Shown here: one piece after another, positions 1 through 7,918 of the stretch
Layout of the letters: each line of letters starts with the position of its first letter
Numbering within the stretch: the first letter of the stretch is position 1
Assembly: GCA_002471275.1 (NCBI GenBank)
Contig: DKPQ01000005.1
Span: 62,001 to 126,000, forward strand
Source: Flammeovirgaceae bacterium UBA7330
GTDB taxonomy: Bacteria; Bacteroidota; Bacteroidia; Cytophagales; Cyclobacteriaceae
Length of the DNA: 64,000 nt
Reading direction: 5' to 3'
The notes under the pieces: model-generated
Databases searched by the model: none
What the model saw: the letters and a program-made list of their open reading frames with translations, nothing else
What the model was told of the DNA's origin: nothing
Made by a program: the position numbers and the translations under genes

Positions 1-306
1 CGTAACCTCGCCACTGCTGACTTTGATTATGTGCTGGCTTACCAGTTTTATAATAAAAGTAACGCGAGGGTTGCCGATGGCACGTATGTACGACTAAGAT
101 CTGCCAGCTTGTCTTATAGCATACCACAAAATCTGGTAAGCAAGATGAGGTTGGGTTCGGCTTCAGTTTCCGTGGAAGGTCAAAACCTGGCACTACTCTA
201 CAGAGACAGTGCGCTGAACGGGCAAGATCCTGAATTCTTTAGCAGTGGAGGTGTGGCATTGCCACAACCGAGGATGGTAATAGTGGCATTAAATATTGGA
301 TTTTGA
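1..306 (+). CDS. SusC-like TonB-dependent receptor, C-terminal fragment
   Basis: The window opens inside this gene; only the last 101 codons are present. The visible part has alternating polar/hydrophobic strands, a YVRLRSASLSYS strand and an EGQNLALLYR segment typical of the last barrel strands of SusC/RagA receptors. It ends in NIGF, an aromatic last residue as expected for a BAM-inserted outer-membrane barrel. The stop TGA shares one base with the ATG of the following SusD gene. SusC barrels import oligomers captured by the SusD lid, powered by TonB. The substrate cannot be told from this fragment. The identification rests on the SusD partner as much as on the sequence itself. Confidence 0.85.
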   Translation, partial: RNLATADFDYVLAYQFYNKSNARVADGTYVRLRSASLSYSIPQNLVSKMRLGSASVSVEGQNLALLYRDSALNGQDPEFFSSGGVALPQPRMVIVALNIGF

Positions 307-1805
307 TGAGTGATCAAATAAAAATATGGACATGGTCTCTGCTCCTGATCGGAGTGGCTGGGTGTGATGCCTTCCTGGACGAACCACCAGACAATAGGGT
401 AACACTCGACAACCTGGAAAAAGCCAGCCAGCTTTTAACCAATGGTTACTCTGTAGCCAGTCCGGCATTCACGGATTACATGACAGACAATGTGACCTTT
501 ACTCAGGGAACTACCATCCGGCAAAATCACGAGCAGCTATTTAGCTGGACCGATGGTACGACGGGACCTGATGAACAGGATTCCCCTGAATTTTTCTGGA
601 ATGAAACCTACAATGCCATCGCTCATGCCAATGAGGTTCTGGCAGTGATCAACGACATCCCCACTACTACCGAAGAGGAAAGGGCACATAAAGATGCTAT
701 CAAAGGAGAAGCCAGGCTTATCCGGGCTTATGGCCACTTTATGCTCGTAAATGTTTTTGCTCCACATTACGACCCGGACAACGCGGATACGGATTTGGGC
801 ATCCCCTATATCAAAACGCCTGAAACTACTTTTCTGGCCAAATACGAGCGGAATACGGTGGCCGAAGTCTATGAAGAGATAGAGGATGACCTGCTGAGGG
901 GGCTTGACCTGGTCAATGACAATTTTTATTCCAATTCGGGAAAATACCACTTCAACCGAAATGCGGCTTTGGCCTTCGCTTCACGCTTCTATCTGTACAG
1001 GGCTGCCGATGCCAATGACATTCAAAGCTGTATTCGCTACAGCGACCAGCTGCTGGGTTCTGACCCGGGATCTTTCGTGCGGGACATGACCACAGATGAA
1101 TTTAGAAATGCCAAAAGCTCCATTGATGCCTATCCTCAGCTTTACAATTCTCCGGACCTGCAAAGCAATCTGTTGCTGATGCGAAAAATTACACTGACAC
1201 ATGTTCCATTCTTTGGACACGGAATTGGAAGAAACGAGCATTCCGACCTCTTTGCGCTCAATCCTTTTACTGGTTCCACCGATGAGCGGGAAAACCCGGC
1301 GCTCCAAATGGGAATCAATGCGGTTTTGCCCTTGCGCTATGAAATCTTGTTCCAGCGAAGTAGTCTCAACTCCAATACAGGACTCTACTATTGTATTGCA
1401 CCTATTTTTAGAGGTGAAGAGGTACTGCTCAACAGAATAGAGGCGAATACCTATTTTGGCAACAACATCAAGGCCATTGCTGACCTTCAGGTTTTTGTGG
1501 AACGACGATATCGCGGTGATGACATCAATATAACCATGGAGCGCCTCAGGAGTTGGTTTGGGGCTGAAAATGACCCTGATTTCACTGACTTCCTTATCCT
1601 GCTAAACTTTGTGATCCTTGAACGACAAAAAGAATTCCTGGTGCAGGGCATGCGCTGGTTTGATATTAAAAGATTCGGCTTTGAAGTGGTACATATCACA
1701 CCTGAGAATGGTGCCATTTTACTGGAGGCAGATGACCCACGAAAAGCATTGCAAATTCCGCAATCTGCGATTGATGTCGGAGGCCTAGAACCCAATGCAA
1801 GATGA
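306..1805 (+). CDS. SusD/RagB family nutrient-binding outer-membrane lipoprotein
   Basis: 499 residues. The ATG at 306 overlaps the SusC stop (TGATG); an upstream TTG at 303 is a poorer choice. The signal peptide ends in a lipobox, IGVAGC, with lipidated Cys20. The C-terminal part carries the SusD signature ERQKEFLVQGMRWFDIKR (the short helix before the last segment), and TPR-like helices around GEARLIRAYGHFMLVN fit the family. SusD proteins sit on the cell surface as a lid over SusC and bind the ligand. The two downstream lipoproteins (zinc hydrolase, DUF4302) suggest a peptide/protein-type or chelated substrate rather than a standard glycan, since no glycoside hydrolase is adjacent; that point is inference. 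Confidence 0.95.
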   Translation: MSDQIKIWTWSLLLIGVAGCDAFLDEPPDNRVTLDNLEKASQLLTNGYSVASPAFTDYMTDNVTFTQGTTIRQNHEQLFSWTDGTTGPDEQDSPEFFWNETYNAIAHANEVLAVINDIPTTTEEERAHKDAIKGEARLIRAYGHFMLVNVFAPHYDPDNADTDLGIPYIKTPETTFLAKYERNTVAEVYEEIEDDLLRGLDLVNDNFYSNSGKYHFNRNAALAFASRFYLYRAADANDIQSCIRYSDQLLGSDPGSFVRDMTTDEFRNAKSSIDAYPQLYNSPDLQSNLLLMRKITLTHVPFFGHGIGRNEHSDLFALNPFTGSTDERENPALQMGINAVLPLRYEILFQRSSLNSNTGLYYCIAPIFRGEEVLLNRIEANTYFGNNIKAIADLQVFVERRYRGDDINITMERLRSWFGAENDPDFTDFLILLNFVILERQKEFLVQGMRWFDIKRFGFEVVHITPENGAILLEADDPRKALQIPQSAIDVGGLEPNAR

Positions 1806-2671
1806 GTGTAACAAGATTAAATATCCTGATGTTGGCTGGTTTAGCATTGATGATCAGCTCATGTTTCCCAACAGAGGAATTGAATGTCCCGGTGAAACAA
1901 GTGGACGAGGGCAACCTTACAGACCTGGACATCTATATCAACAACAATTTCCTGGAAGAATTTAATATGGCCATCCGTTATAAATATGAAGATCGGTTTG
2001 TCGATCCCAACGAAAAGGCCATTCCGCCCAGGTTATCAGCAGTGATGCCGATGCTGGATTTTATCCAGGATTATTGGATTGATCCTTACCTCGAGGTCAA
2101 CAATGGAGAAGTATTTTTCAGAAATCATGTCCCTGCGGAAATTGTCTTTCTGGGCGGTCCCATATACAATGTGGATGGAACACTCACACTAGGAACAGCC
2201 GATGCAGGGGCAAGGATCACCTTTACGGATGTGAACAGTGTGAACCCTGACGATGAGGAGTGGAGAGATTTGCAACTTAATGTGGTTTATCATGAATTTT
2301 CGCACATCGTTCATCAGCGATATAAACTTCCGTCGGGTTTCGAGACCATTTCTCCCAATGGCTATTCCGGACCGGGGTCCTGGTATACGCTCACGGATGA
2401 AGAAGCACTGCAAAGAGGCTTTGTGACTCCCTACGCCACATTAAATCCCAATGAAGATTTTGCTGAGACGGTCGCCTTTTACCTTTTTGATTCTGAGTTT
2501 GCCGAAAAGTTTACCATTGCTGAAACCAATTGTCAATCCAATGACTGCGAGAATCGAAATATTGGCAGGTCCCTGATCAGGCAAAAGGTATCAGCCATTT
2601 CTAATCATTATGAAAAAGTCACCGGGATTAACCTGGAATCATTGAGAAACATTATACAGGCAAAGCTTTGA
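1802..2671 (+). CDS. Substrate-import-associated zinc metallohydrolase lipoprotein
   Basis: 289 residues; the ATG overlaps the SusD stop by 4 bases (ATGA), so translation is probably coupled. Signal peptide with lipobox LMISSC, Cys21. The zinc site is HEFSH at 164-168 followed by Gln172, with a likely third ligand in NEDFAE at 217-222 (HExxH...E arrangement of gluzincin-like folds). A family of HExxH lipoproteins encoded beside SusC/SusD pairs is known in Bacteroidota and this fits it in length, position and motif. It probably cleaves a peptide or ester bond in the imported ligand at the outer membrane. The true substrate is unknown. Confidence 0.85.
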   Translation: MSVTRLNILMLAGLALMISSCFPTEELNVPVKQVDEGNLTDLDIYINNNFLEEFNMAIRYKYEDRFVDPNEKAIPPRLSAVMPMLDFIQDYWIDPYLEVNNGEVFFRNHVPAEIVFLGGPIYNVDGTLTLGTADAGARITFTDVNSVNPDDEEWRDLQLNVVYHEFSHIVHQRYKLPSGFETISPNGYSGPGSWYTLTDEEALQRGFVTPYATLNPNEDFAETVAFYLFDSEFAEKFTIAETNCQSNDCENRNIGRSLIRQKVSAISNHYEKVTGINLESLRNIIQAKL

Positions 2672-4065
2672 TGAAGTGGATTATTTACATATTGCCATTA
2701 TTTATCCTCCTGTCGTGCAGGGAAAATGATGACGATATCGACAGTGTGGAAAAAAGAGTCCAGGCAGCCATTGATGGACTTTTTGATGAATTGAATGAAC
2801 CGGCCAATGGATGGAAAGTTGTCTACACTCCTACGGGAACGAGTGGTGGATTCTTTATGCTCCTGGATTTTGCACTGGATGGTCGTGTAAGGGTCCGCAC
2901 AGATGTAGCGGCAAATGATGGAGAATTTCTTGACCACTTCATGAGCTATCGGGTGGACAATTCGATGCGGCTGGAATTGATTTTTGAAACCTATGGTATT
3001 TTTCATTATCTATTTGAGTTGGATCAAACCACTTTTGGTGCCGAATTTGAATTCAACTACGTGGGCAAGGAAGATGGTAATTTGCTCTTTGTAAGCAAAA
3101 CAGATGGTGGAACCAATCCTACCACTCTAATATTTGAACCTGCATCAACCAGTGATGTGAATCAGCTTGCAACGGGCATTTCCACGAACTTGGATAAATT
3201 CAAAGGACTGTCTCCGCAGATTTTTGGGGCAGAGCCACCTATTCAACAGATCTACCTGAATAATAGCGGTGTCTCCTTTTTTTGGTCAATAGACCTCGAC
3301 AAGCGAATTGCTGAAGCCGATTTTGCAGGAGTAGGTACCTCCTTCGAAGAGATCTATGGCAATGGAAGTGGAGTTAACCTGAATTTCAGTTCGGGCTTTT
3401 CTTATTCTGGCGATCAAATGATTTTGAAAAATCCCCTGACCATGACTGTGGGAGGAAATGACTTTACTATTTCTTCATTGACTTTTAGCACTTTCGATGA
3501 AGCAGGGGGTGGTTCCTTATGCCCAATTTCCAGTGACGTAACGCCTACCTACACAGGTACCACCGGTTCTGCCGGAACATTTACAGCTTCTAAAACACTA
3601 TTTGATCGCAGTGGAGAAACCTTTACAGCCAATGATGATGGTGTTTACTTTGTCAACATTCCTTTCATCTTTGACGACAGTCTCCAGTCCCTCTCTGATG
3701 AAGGAGTGATAAAAGATTTCATTCCCAATGCAGTGGCTTTTATTATGACCTATGGCTTTGACAGTGAGACCATACCAGCATATAGCATTGGATTTATCAC
3801 CGAAAGTGGTGACAGTACGGATATCATTTTGCGGGAATTTGAACCAACTACCAGCATTGGTAACCAGGTAAATATTGTTTTTAAGAATGATTTCTATCAA
3901 TCTGATGACATGATGACCGCACAGGATACCACCAATATGGTTGAAGTGACAGAAACCATCTTTAGTGGAGGACGCGTATATGCTTATGATTATCCCATAC
4001 AGGGATTACAAGTTTACAGGTTGTTTAACCCCTGCAACAGATTTGAGATCTTTGTGGTACAGTAG
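2671..4065 (+). CDS. DUF4302-type lipoprotein
   Basis: 464 residues. Start ATG at 2671 shares one base with the upstream stop. The signal peptide ends ILLSC (Cys16). The N-terminal mature part (EKRVQAAIDGLFDEL...NGWKVVYTP) is the recognisable start of the DUF4302 family, whose members cluster with SusC/SusD and the zinc hydrolase. No catalytic motif is visible; the remainder is beta-rich with many aromatic and acidic residues, as expected for a surface ligand-binding protein. It is the last gene of the import locus: its stop TAG (4063-4065) directly abuts the stop of the convergent ispF gene. Confidence 0.8.
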   Translation: MKWIIYILPLFILLSCRENDDDIDSVEKRVQAAIDGLFDELNEPANGWKVVYTPTGTSGGFFMLLDFALDGRVRVRTDVAANDGEFLDHFMSYRVDNSMRLELIFETYGIFHYLFELDQTTFGAEFEFNYVGKEDGNLLFVSKTDGGTNPTTLIFEPASTSDVNQLATGISTNLDKFKGLSPQIFGAEPPIQQIYLNNSGVSFFWSIDLDKRIAEADFAGVGTSFEEIYGNGSGVNLNFSSGFSYSGDQMILKNPLTMTVGGNDFTISSLTFSTFDEAGGGSLCPISSDVTPTYTGTTGSAGTFTASKTLFDRSGETFTANDDGVYFVNIPFIFDDSLQSLSDEGVIKDFIPNAVAFIMTYGFDSETIPAYSIGFITESGDSTDIILREFEPTTSIGNQVNIVFKNDFYQSDDMMTAQDTTNMVEVTETIFSGGRVYAYDYPIQGLQVYRLFNPCNRFEIFVVQ

Positions 4066-4551
4066 CTAGTCAAAGTACAACAATACAACTGCCTGAGCTG
4101 CAACTCCTTCCTCTTTGCCTACAAATCCCAACTTCTCAGTGGTTGTTGCTTTGATAGAAATGTCGTTTGTTGAGATATCAAGCACTTCCGCCAGACATTC
4201 TTTCATGTGCTCTATATATGGACTGACTTTTGGTTTTTGGAGAGAGATGGTGGCATCAATATTTATGATACCATAGCCCTCTTTGGTAATAAGGGAGTTA
4301 ACCTCCTTCAGTAGCTTCTTACTGTCAATCCCTTTATACTGGTCATCCGTATCCGGAAAATGAAAGCCTATATCTCTGAGATTGGCAGCACCTAACAAAG
4401 CATCACAGATCACATGGATCAAGACATCGGCATCCGAATGCCCAACCGCTCCCTTTCTGTGTTTGATCTGTATTCCTCCTAACCAAAACTCCTTTCCTTC
4501 TTCTAGTGCATGGACATCATATCCATAGCCGATTCTTATCTTGGGCTTCAT
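4066..4551 (-). CDS. ispF: 2-C-methyl-D-erythritol 2,4-cyclodiphosphate synthase
   Basis: 161 residues, the usual IspF size. It cyclises CDP-methylerythritol 2-phosphate to MEcPP in the non-mevalonate isoprenoid pathway; cytosolic trimer with an active-site metal. Metal ligands are visible as Asp12 and His14 (GYDVH) and His46 (HSDADVLIH), and the TTTEKLGFVG segment near the end matches the CDP-binding region. I start at the Met before KPKIRIGYGYDVH; a longer reading from 4587 would overlap the M16 gene. It follows the M16 peptidase with a 2-base gap, so the two are probably co-transcribed although functionally unrelated. Confidence 0.97.
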   Translation of the reverse strand: MKPKIRIGYGYDVHALEEGKEFWLGGIQIKHRKGAVGHSDADVLIHVICDALLGAANLRDIGFHFPDTDDQYKGIDSKKLLKEVNSLITKEGYGIINIDATISLQKPKVSPYIEHMKECLAEVLDISTNDISIKATTTEKLGFVGKEEGVAAQAVVLLYFD

Positions 4552-4553
4552 GA

Positions 4554-5798
4554 TTAATTCTCTGGTAAGTAAAACAATGTAGAACAATTGGTTGGGCGAA
4601 GCACCCTGGAGGCTGCTCCTACGACCTCATCCTCAGTCACCCGTCGAAAATACTGTTGTTCGATGTTTACAAGATCAATATTTCCTAGAAAAGCGGCAAA
4701 TGCAAGGCCCATGGCCCGATTTAGTACCTCGATTTGGGAAAAAAGGTGACTCGATTCACTCTGGTTCTTGACTTTCTCCAGGTCATCTCCCTGAATGCCT
4801 TTATCAATGGTTTCCTGAATAATACTTTCGATCTCTTCGTTAGCCGCTCGCTCATCCACGCCCTCATTGAGCTTTCCTGAAATGACCATCAACCCGGGAT
4901 CGATGTTTCCGGTGATATAAGATGAAATACCGGAAAAATATTTCTTCTCTTTAACCAGTCTTTGATAAAGAATACTGGAATGTCCTCTCCCAAGAATATC
5001 GCTCAATAGGTCCTCCGCATAATACTGGTCATTGATTCGCTCAGACATGTGGTAGGTCTTGTAGATAGCTTTTACCGGCACCTTATTTTTTACCGTTAGC
5101 TCCCTGGCCTCGTGTTGCTCTGGCTCCGGATCGGGAAACCTCACAAGGGTTTTGTTGTCTTCAATCTCACCAAACCATTTTTCTGAAAGCTTCATGGCCC
5201 GTTCTACAGTGATGTCTCCTGCAACTACAAGAATGGCATTGGAAGGGCGATAATGCTGATGGAAAAAATTTTTCACATCTTCCATCGTGGCCTTTTCGAT
5301 ATGGGAAATATCCTTGCCTATGGTCGGCCACTGATACGCATGCTTTTTATACGCCATGGGTCTCATCTTCAACCATACATCCCCATAAGGCTGGTTGAGG
5401 TAGCGTTGTTTAAATTCCTCTATCACCACTTTTCTTTGCACTTCCAGGACCTCCGGATCAAAAGACAAACTCAACATGCGGTCTGACTCCAGCCAAAAAG
5501 CAGTTTCTACATTTTCAGAAGGGATGGTGATGTAATAATTGGTGATGTCATTGCTTGTGAAAGCATTGTTTTCTCCTCCAACCTTCTGCAGTGGCTCATC
5601 AAAATTCTTCACATTTTTCGACCCCCCAAACATCAGGTGCTCAAACAAATGGGCAAACCCTGTCCTTTCCGGATCTTCATTTCTGGCCCCCACCTTATAT
5701 AGTAGGTTCAAACAAACAGTGGAAGAGCTGTGGTCTTCGTGTACGATGACATCCAGGCCATTGCGTAACGATTCTCTATGATAATTGATCATCGCCAT
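4554..5798 (-). CDS. M16 family (pitrilysin-like) zinc metallopeptidase
   Basis: 414 residues, the size of a single-unit M16 protein. The inverted zinc motif HLFEH is at 50-54 and the third ligand lies in VVIEEF (Glu127/Glu128). The ALFEH-type helix, the NAFTSNDITNYY strand and the HQHYRPSNAILVVAGDI linker are typical M16 features, and the second half carries the M16 C-terminal domain. No signal peptide is seen, so it is probably cytosolic or periplasmic by an unusual route; I favour cytosolic. The start could be Met at 5798 or 5792; a TTG at 5810 is less likely. It runs divergently from the E1 gene and leads into ispF. Confidence 0.92.
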   Translation of the reverse strand: MAMINYHRESLRNGLDVIVHEDHSSSTVCLNLLYKVGARNEDPERTGFAHLFEHLMFGGSKNVKNFDEPLQKVGGENNAFTSNDITNYYITIPSENVETAFWLESDRMLSLSFDPEVLEVQRKVVIEEFKQRYLNQPYGDVWLKMRPMAYKKHAYQWPTIGKDISHIEKATMEDVKNFFHQHYRPSNAILVVAGDITVERAMKLSEKWFGEIEDNKTLVRFPDPEPEQHEARELTVKNKVPVKAIYKTYHMSERINDQYYAEDLLSDILGRGHSSILYQRLVKEKKYFSGISSYITGNIDPGLMVISGKLNEGVDERAANEEIESIIQETIDKGIQGDDLEKVKNQSESSHLFSQIEVLNRAMGLAFAAFLGNIDLVNIEQQYFRRVTEDEVVGAASRVLRPTNCSTLFYLPEN

Positions 5799-5861
5799 AA
5801 AATTAACCAAACCGATGTGGTTTCACTTGACTTGTTTTCAAATTACCTTTAGGCCCAAATT

Positions 5862-7844
5862 ATGAGCATCAATTTTGAGCAAGGCAGGCATTCAAAAAAA
5901 GATCTGATCTCGATCTATAGAGAATTAATTACTCCTCGCCTGATTGAGGAGAGGATGCTCATATTACTGAGACAGGGAAAGATCAGCAAATGGTTTTCCG
6001 GTATTGGTCAGGAGGCTGTCTCTGTGGGTGCTACACTGGCACTCAACGAAGACGATTTCATCATGAGTATGCACCGCAACCTTGGGGTCTTTACTTCCAG
6101 AAAGGTGCCACTGGTCAAGCTTTTCCATCAACTAAAGGGTAGCCAGCAAGGCTTTAGCAAGGGACGCGACAGGTCCTTCCATTTTGGAACCACAGATCAT
6201 CACATCGTGGGGATGATCTCCCATCTGGGTGCTCAGCTGGGAGTAGCCGACGGTATTGCACTGGCACATAAGCTGAATAAGGAAAAACGGGTGACGCTAG
6301 CCATCTCAGGAGATGGTGGCACCAGTGAGGGTGACTTCCATGAAGCGGTCAACATGGCCTCTGTCTGGAACCTACCTGTGATCTTTCTGATCGAAAACAA
6401 TGGCTACGGCTTATCGACTCCCAGCAGTGAACAATTCAATTTTGATTCTTTTACAGTAAAAGGCCCCGCTTATGGCATCAACGCCTACAGCCTGGATGGA
6501 AATAACATCCTGGAGGTGATTGATGGGCTAAGGGAAGTTGCTCATGAAGTAAGAAAGACTTCCCATCCTGTCATTGTTGAAACCCGGACTTTCAGAATGA
6601 GGGGCCATGAAGAAGCTTCCGGCACAAAATATGTGCCTACAGAGCTTATGGATGAGTGGGTGAAAAAAGACCCCATCGATACCTACGAAAAATTTCTTGT
6701 GAAAGCAGGAATTATGACTCCGAAAGCGCTGGAAAAAGTCAAATCGGATATTTCGGAAGAGATACTTTCTGCAACAAAAGAAGTCTATGATGCCGCAGAT
6801 ATTGATTTTGTCCTTGATGAAGAAGAAACAGATATCTATTTGCCCTACGACCAGGTGGTCTCTGATCCGGCAACAAAAACACTAAGCGAAAAAAGATTTG
6901 TTGATGCCATCTCGGATGGATTGAGACAAAGTCTGGAAAAACATGAAAACCTCATTGTCATGGGGCAGGACATTGCTGAATATGGAGGCGTATTCAAGGT
7001 CACTGAAGGTTTTGTGGAGCAATTTTCAAAAGAAAGGATCAGAAATACTCCGATCTGTGAATCAGCTGTCATTGGGGCAGGCCTGGGATTATCCATTGCG
7101 GGGAAGAAATCTGTGATTGAGATGCAGTTTGCTGATTTTGTGTCCTGCGGTTTTAATCAGCTGGTAAACAATGTGGCTAAATCTCACTACAGGTGGGGTC
7201 AAAATGCTGATCTTGTCATTCGCCTTCCCACAGGAGCCAATGTGAATGCCGGGCCGTTTCATTCCCAGTCTACGGAGTCCTGGTTTTTTCATGTTCCCGG
7301 ACTAAAGATTGTCTATCCGTCCACACCTTACGACGCCAAAGGCCTGTTGTGTGCAGCCATTGAGGATCCCAATCCTGTACTCTACTTTGAGCACAAGTTC
7401 TTATACAGGTCTGCTAAAGACCAGGTTCCGGACGACTACTACACCCTACCCATAGGCAAGGCCAATCTGATCCGGGAGGGGAAAGATCTATGTATCATTA
7501 CCTATGGTTTGGGTGTGGTTTGGGCCCAGGAAGCGCTTGACAGCCTGGGGATTTCAGCCATTGTGCTGGATCTGCGAAGCCTGCAACCATGGGACAAAGA
7601 CGCAGTGAAAACTGCGGTACAGGCTACCGGAAAAGTACTCATCCTTCATGAAGATACATTGACTGGAGGCCTTGGCGCCGAAATCGCCGCATGGATCTCC
7701 GAAAACTGTTTTGAATATCTAGACGGACCAGTTATGCGATGTGCCAGCCTGGATACCCCTGTGCCCTTCGCGAAGAAATTAGAGGATAATTTCCTCCCAA
7801 AAAACCGTTTAAAGGATAAGATTCAGGAAATAATGCGTTATTAG
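5862..7844 (+). CDS. Fused E1 alpha/beta subunit of a 2-oxoacid dehydrogenase (branched-chain type)
   Basis: 660 residues joining two subunits normally encoded separately. Residues 1-330 are E1 alpha: HRNLGVF, the ThDP/Mg motif GDGGTSEG at 150-157 and ENNGYG at 178-183. From about 338 the E1 beta part follows (KTLSEKRFVDAISDGL, MGQDIAEYGGVF, CESAVIGAGLGLS, LPTGANVNAGPFHSQS). The fused order is common in Bacteroidota and usually acts on branched-chain 2-oxoacids or pyruvate, decarboxylating them and passing the acyl group to a lipoyl E2. E2 and E3 are not in the window, but lipA lies 2.4 kb downstream. Substrate choice is not decided by the sequence. Confidence 0.93.
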   Translation: MSINFEQGRHSKKDLISIYRELITPRLIEERMLILLRQGKISKWFSGIGQEAVSVGATLALNEDDFIMSMHRNLGVFTSRKVPLVKLFHQLKGSQQGFSKGRDRSFHFGTTDHHIVGMISHLGAQLGVADGIALAHKLNKEKRVTLAISGDGGTSEGDFHEAVNMASVWNLPVIFLIENNGYGLSTPSSEQFNFDSFTVKGPAYGINAYSLDGNNILEVIDGLREVAHEVRKTSHPVIVETRTFRMRGHEEASGTKYVPTELMDEWVKKDPIDTYEKFLVKAGIMTPKALEKVKSDISEEILSATKEVYDAADIDFVLDEEETDIYLPYDQVVSDPATKTLSEKRFVDAISDGLRQSLEKHENLIVMGQDIAEYGGVFKVTEGFVEQFSKERIRNTPICESAVIGAGLGLSIAGKKSVIEMQFADFVSCGFNQLVNNVAKSHYRWGQNADLVIRLPTGANVNAGPFHSQSTESWFFHVPGLKIVYPSTPYDAKGLLCAAIEDPNPVLYFEHKFLYRSAKDQVPDDYYTLPIGKANLIREGKDLCIITYGLGVVWAQEALDSLGISAIVLDLRSLQPWDKDAVKTAVQATGKVLILHEDTLTGGLGAEIAAWISENCFEYLDGPVMRCASLDTPVPFAKKLEDNFLPKNRLKDKIQEIMRY

Positions 7845-7866
7845 CATTGACAGAGTTCTCTTCTAA

Positions 7867-7898
7867 TTGGGATTAGTCCCTTTTATTTCAAATCTTTG
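7867..7898 (+). promoter_or_regulatory. Candidate Bacteroidota-type promoter for the PRYS-repeat gene
   Basis: TTG at 7867-7869, a 21-base spacer, then AATCTTTG at 7891-7898, one mismatch from the -7 consensus TAnnTTTG. Transcription would begin a few bases later, about 15 bases before the TTG start at 7919. A short GGGA-ttag-TCCC hairpin followed by TTTT (7869-7884) overlaps it and might be a weak terminator for the E1 gene. Confidence 0.35.
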
Positions 7899-7918
7899 AA
7901 GTAATCAAACAGGTTTTT

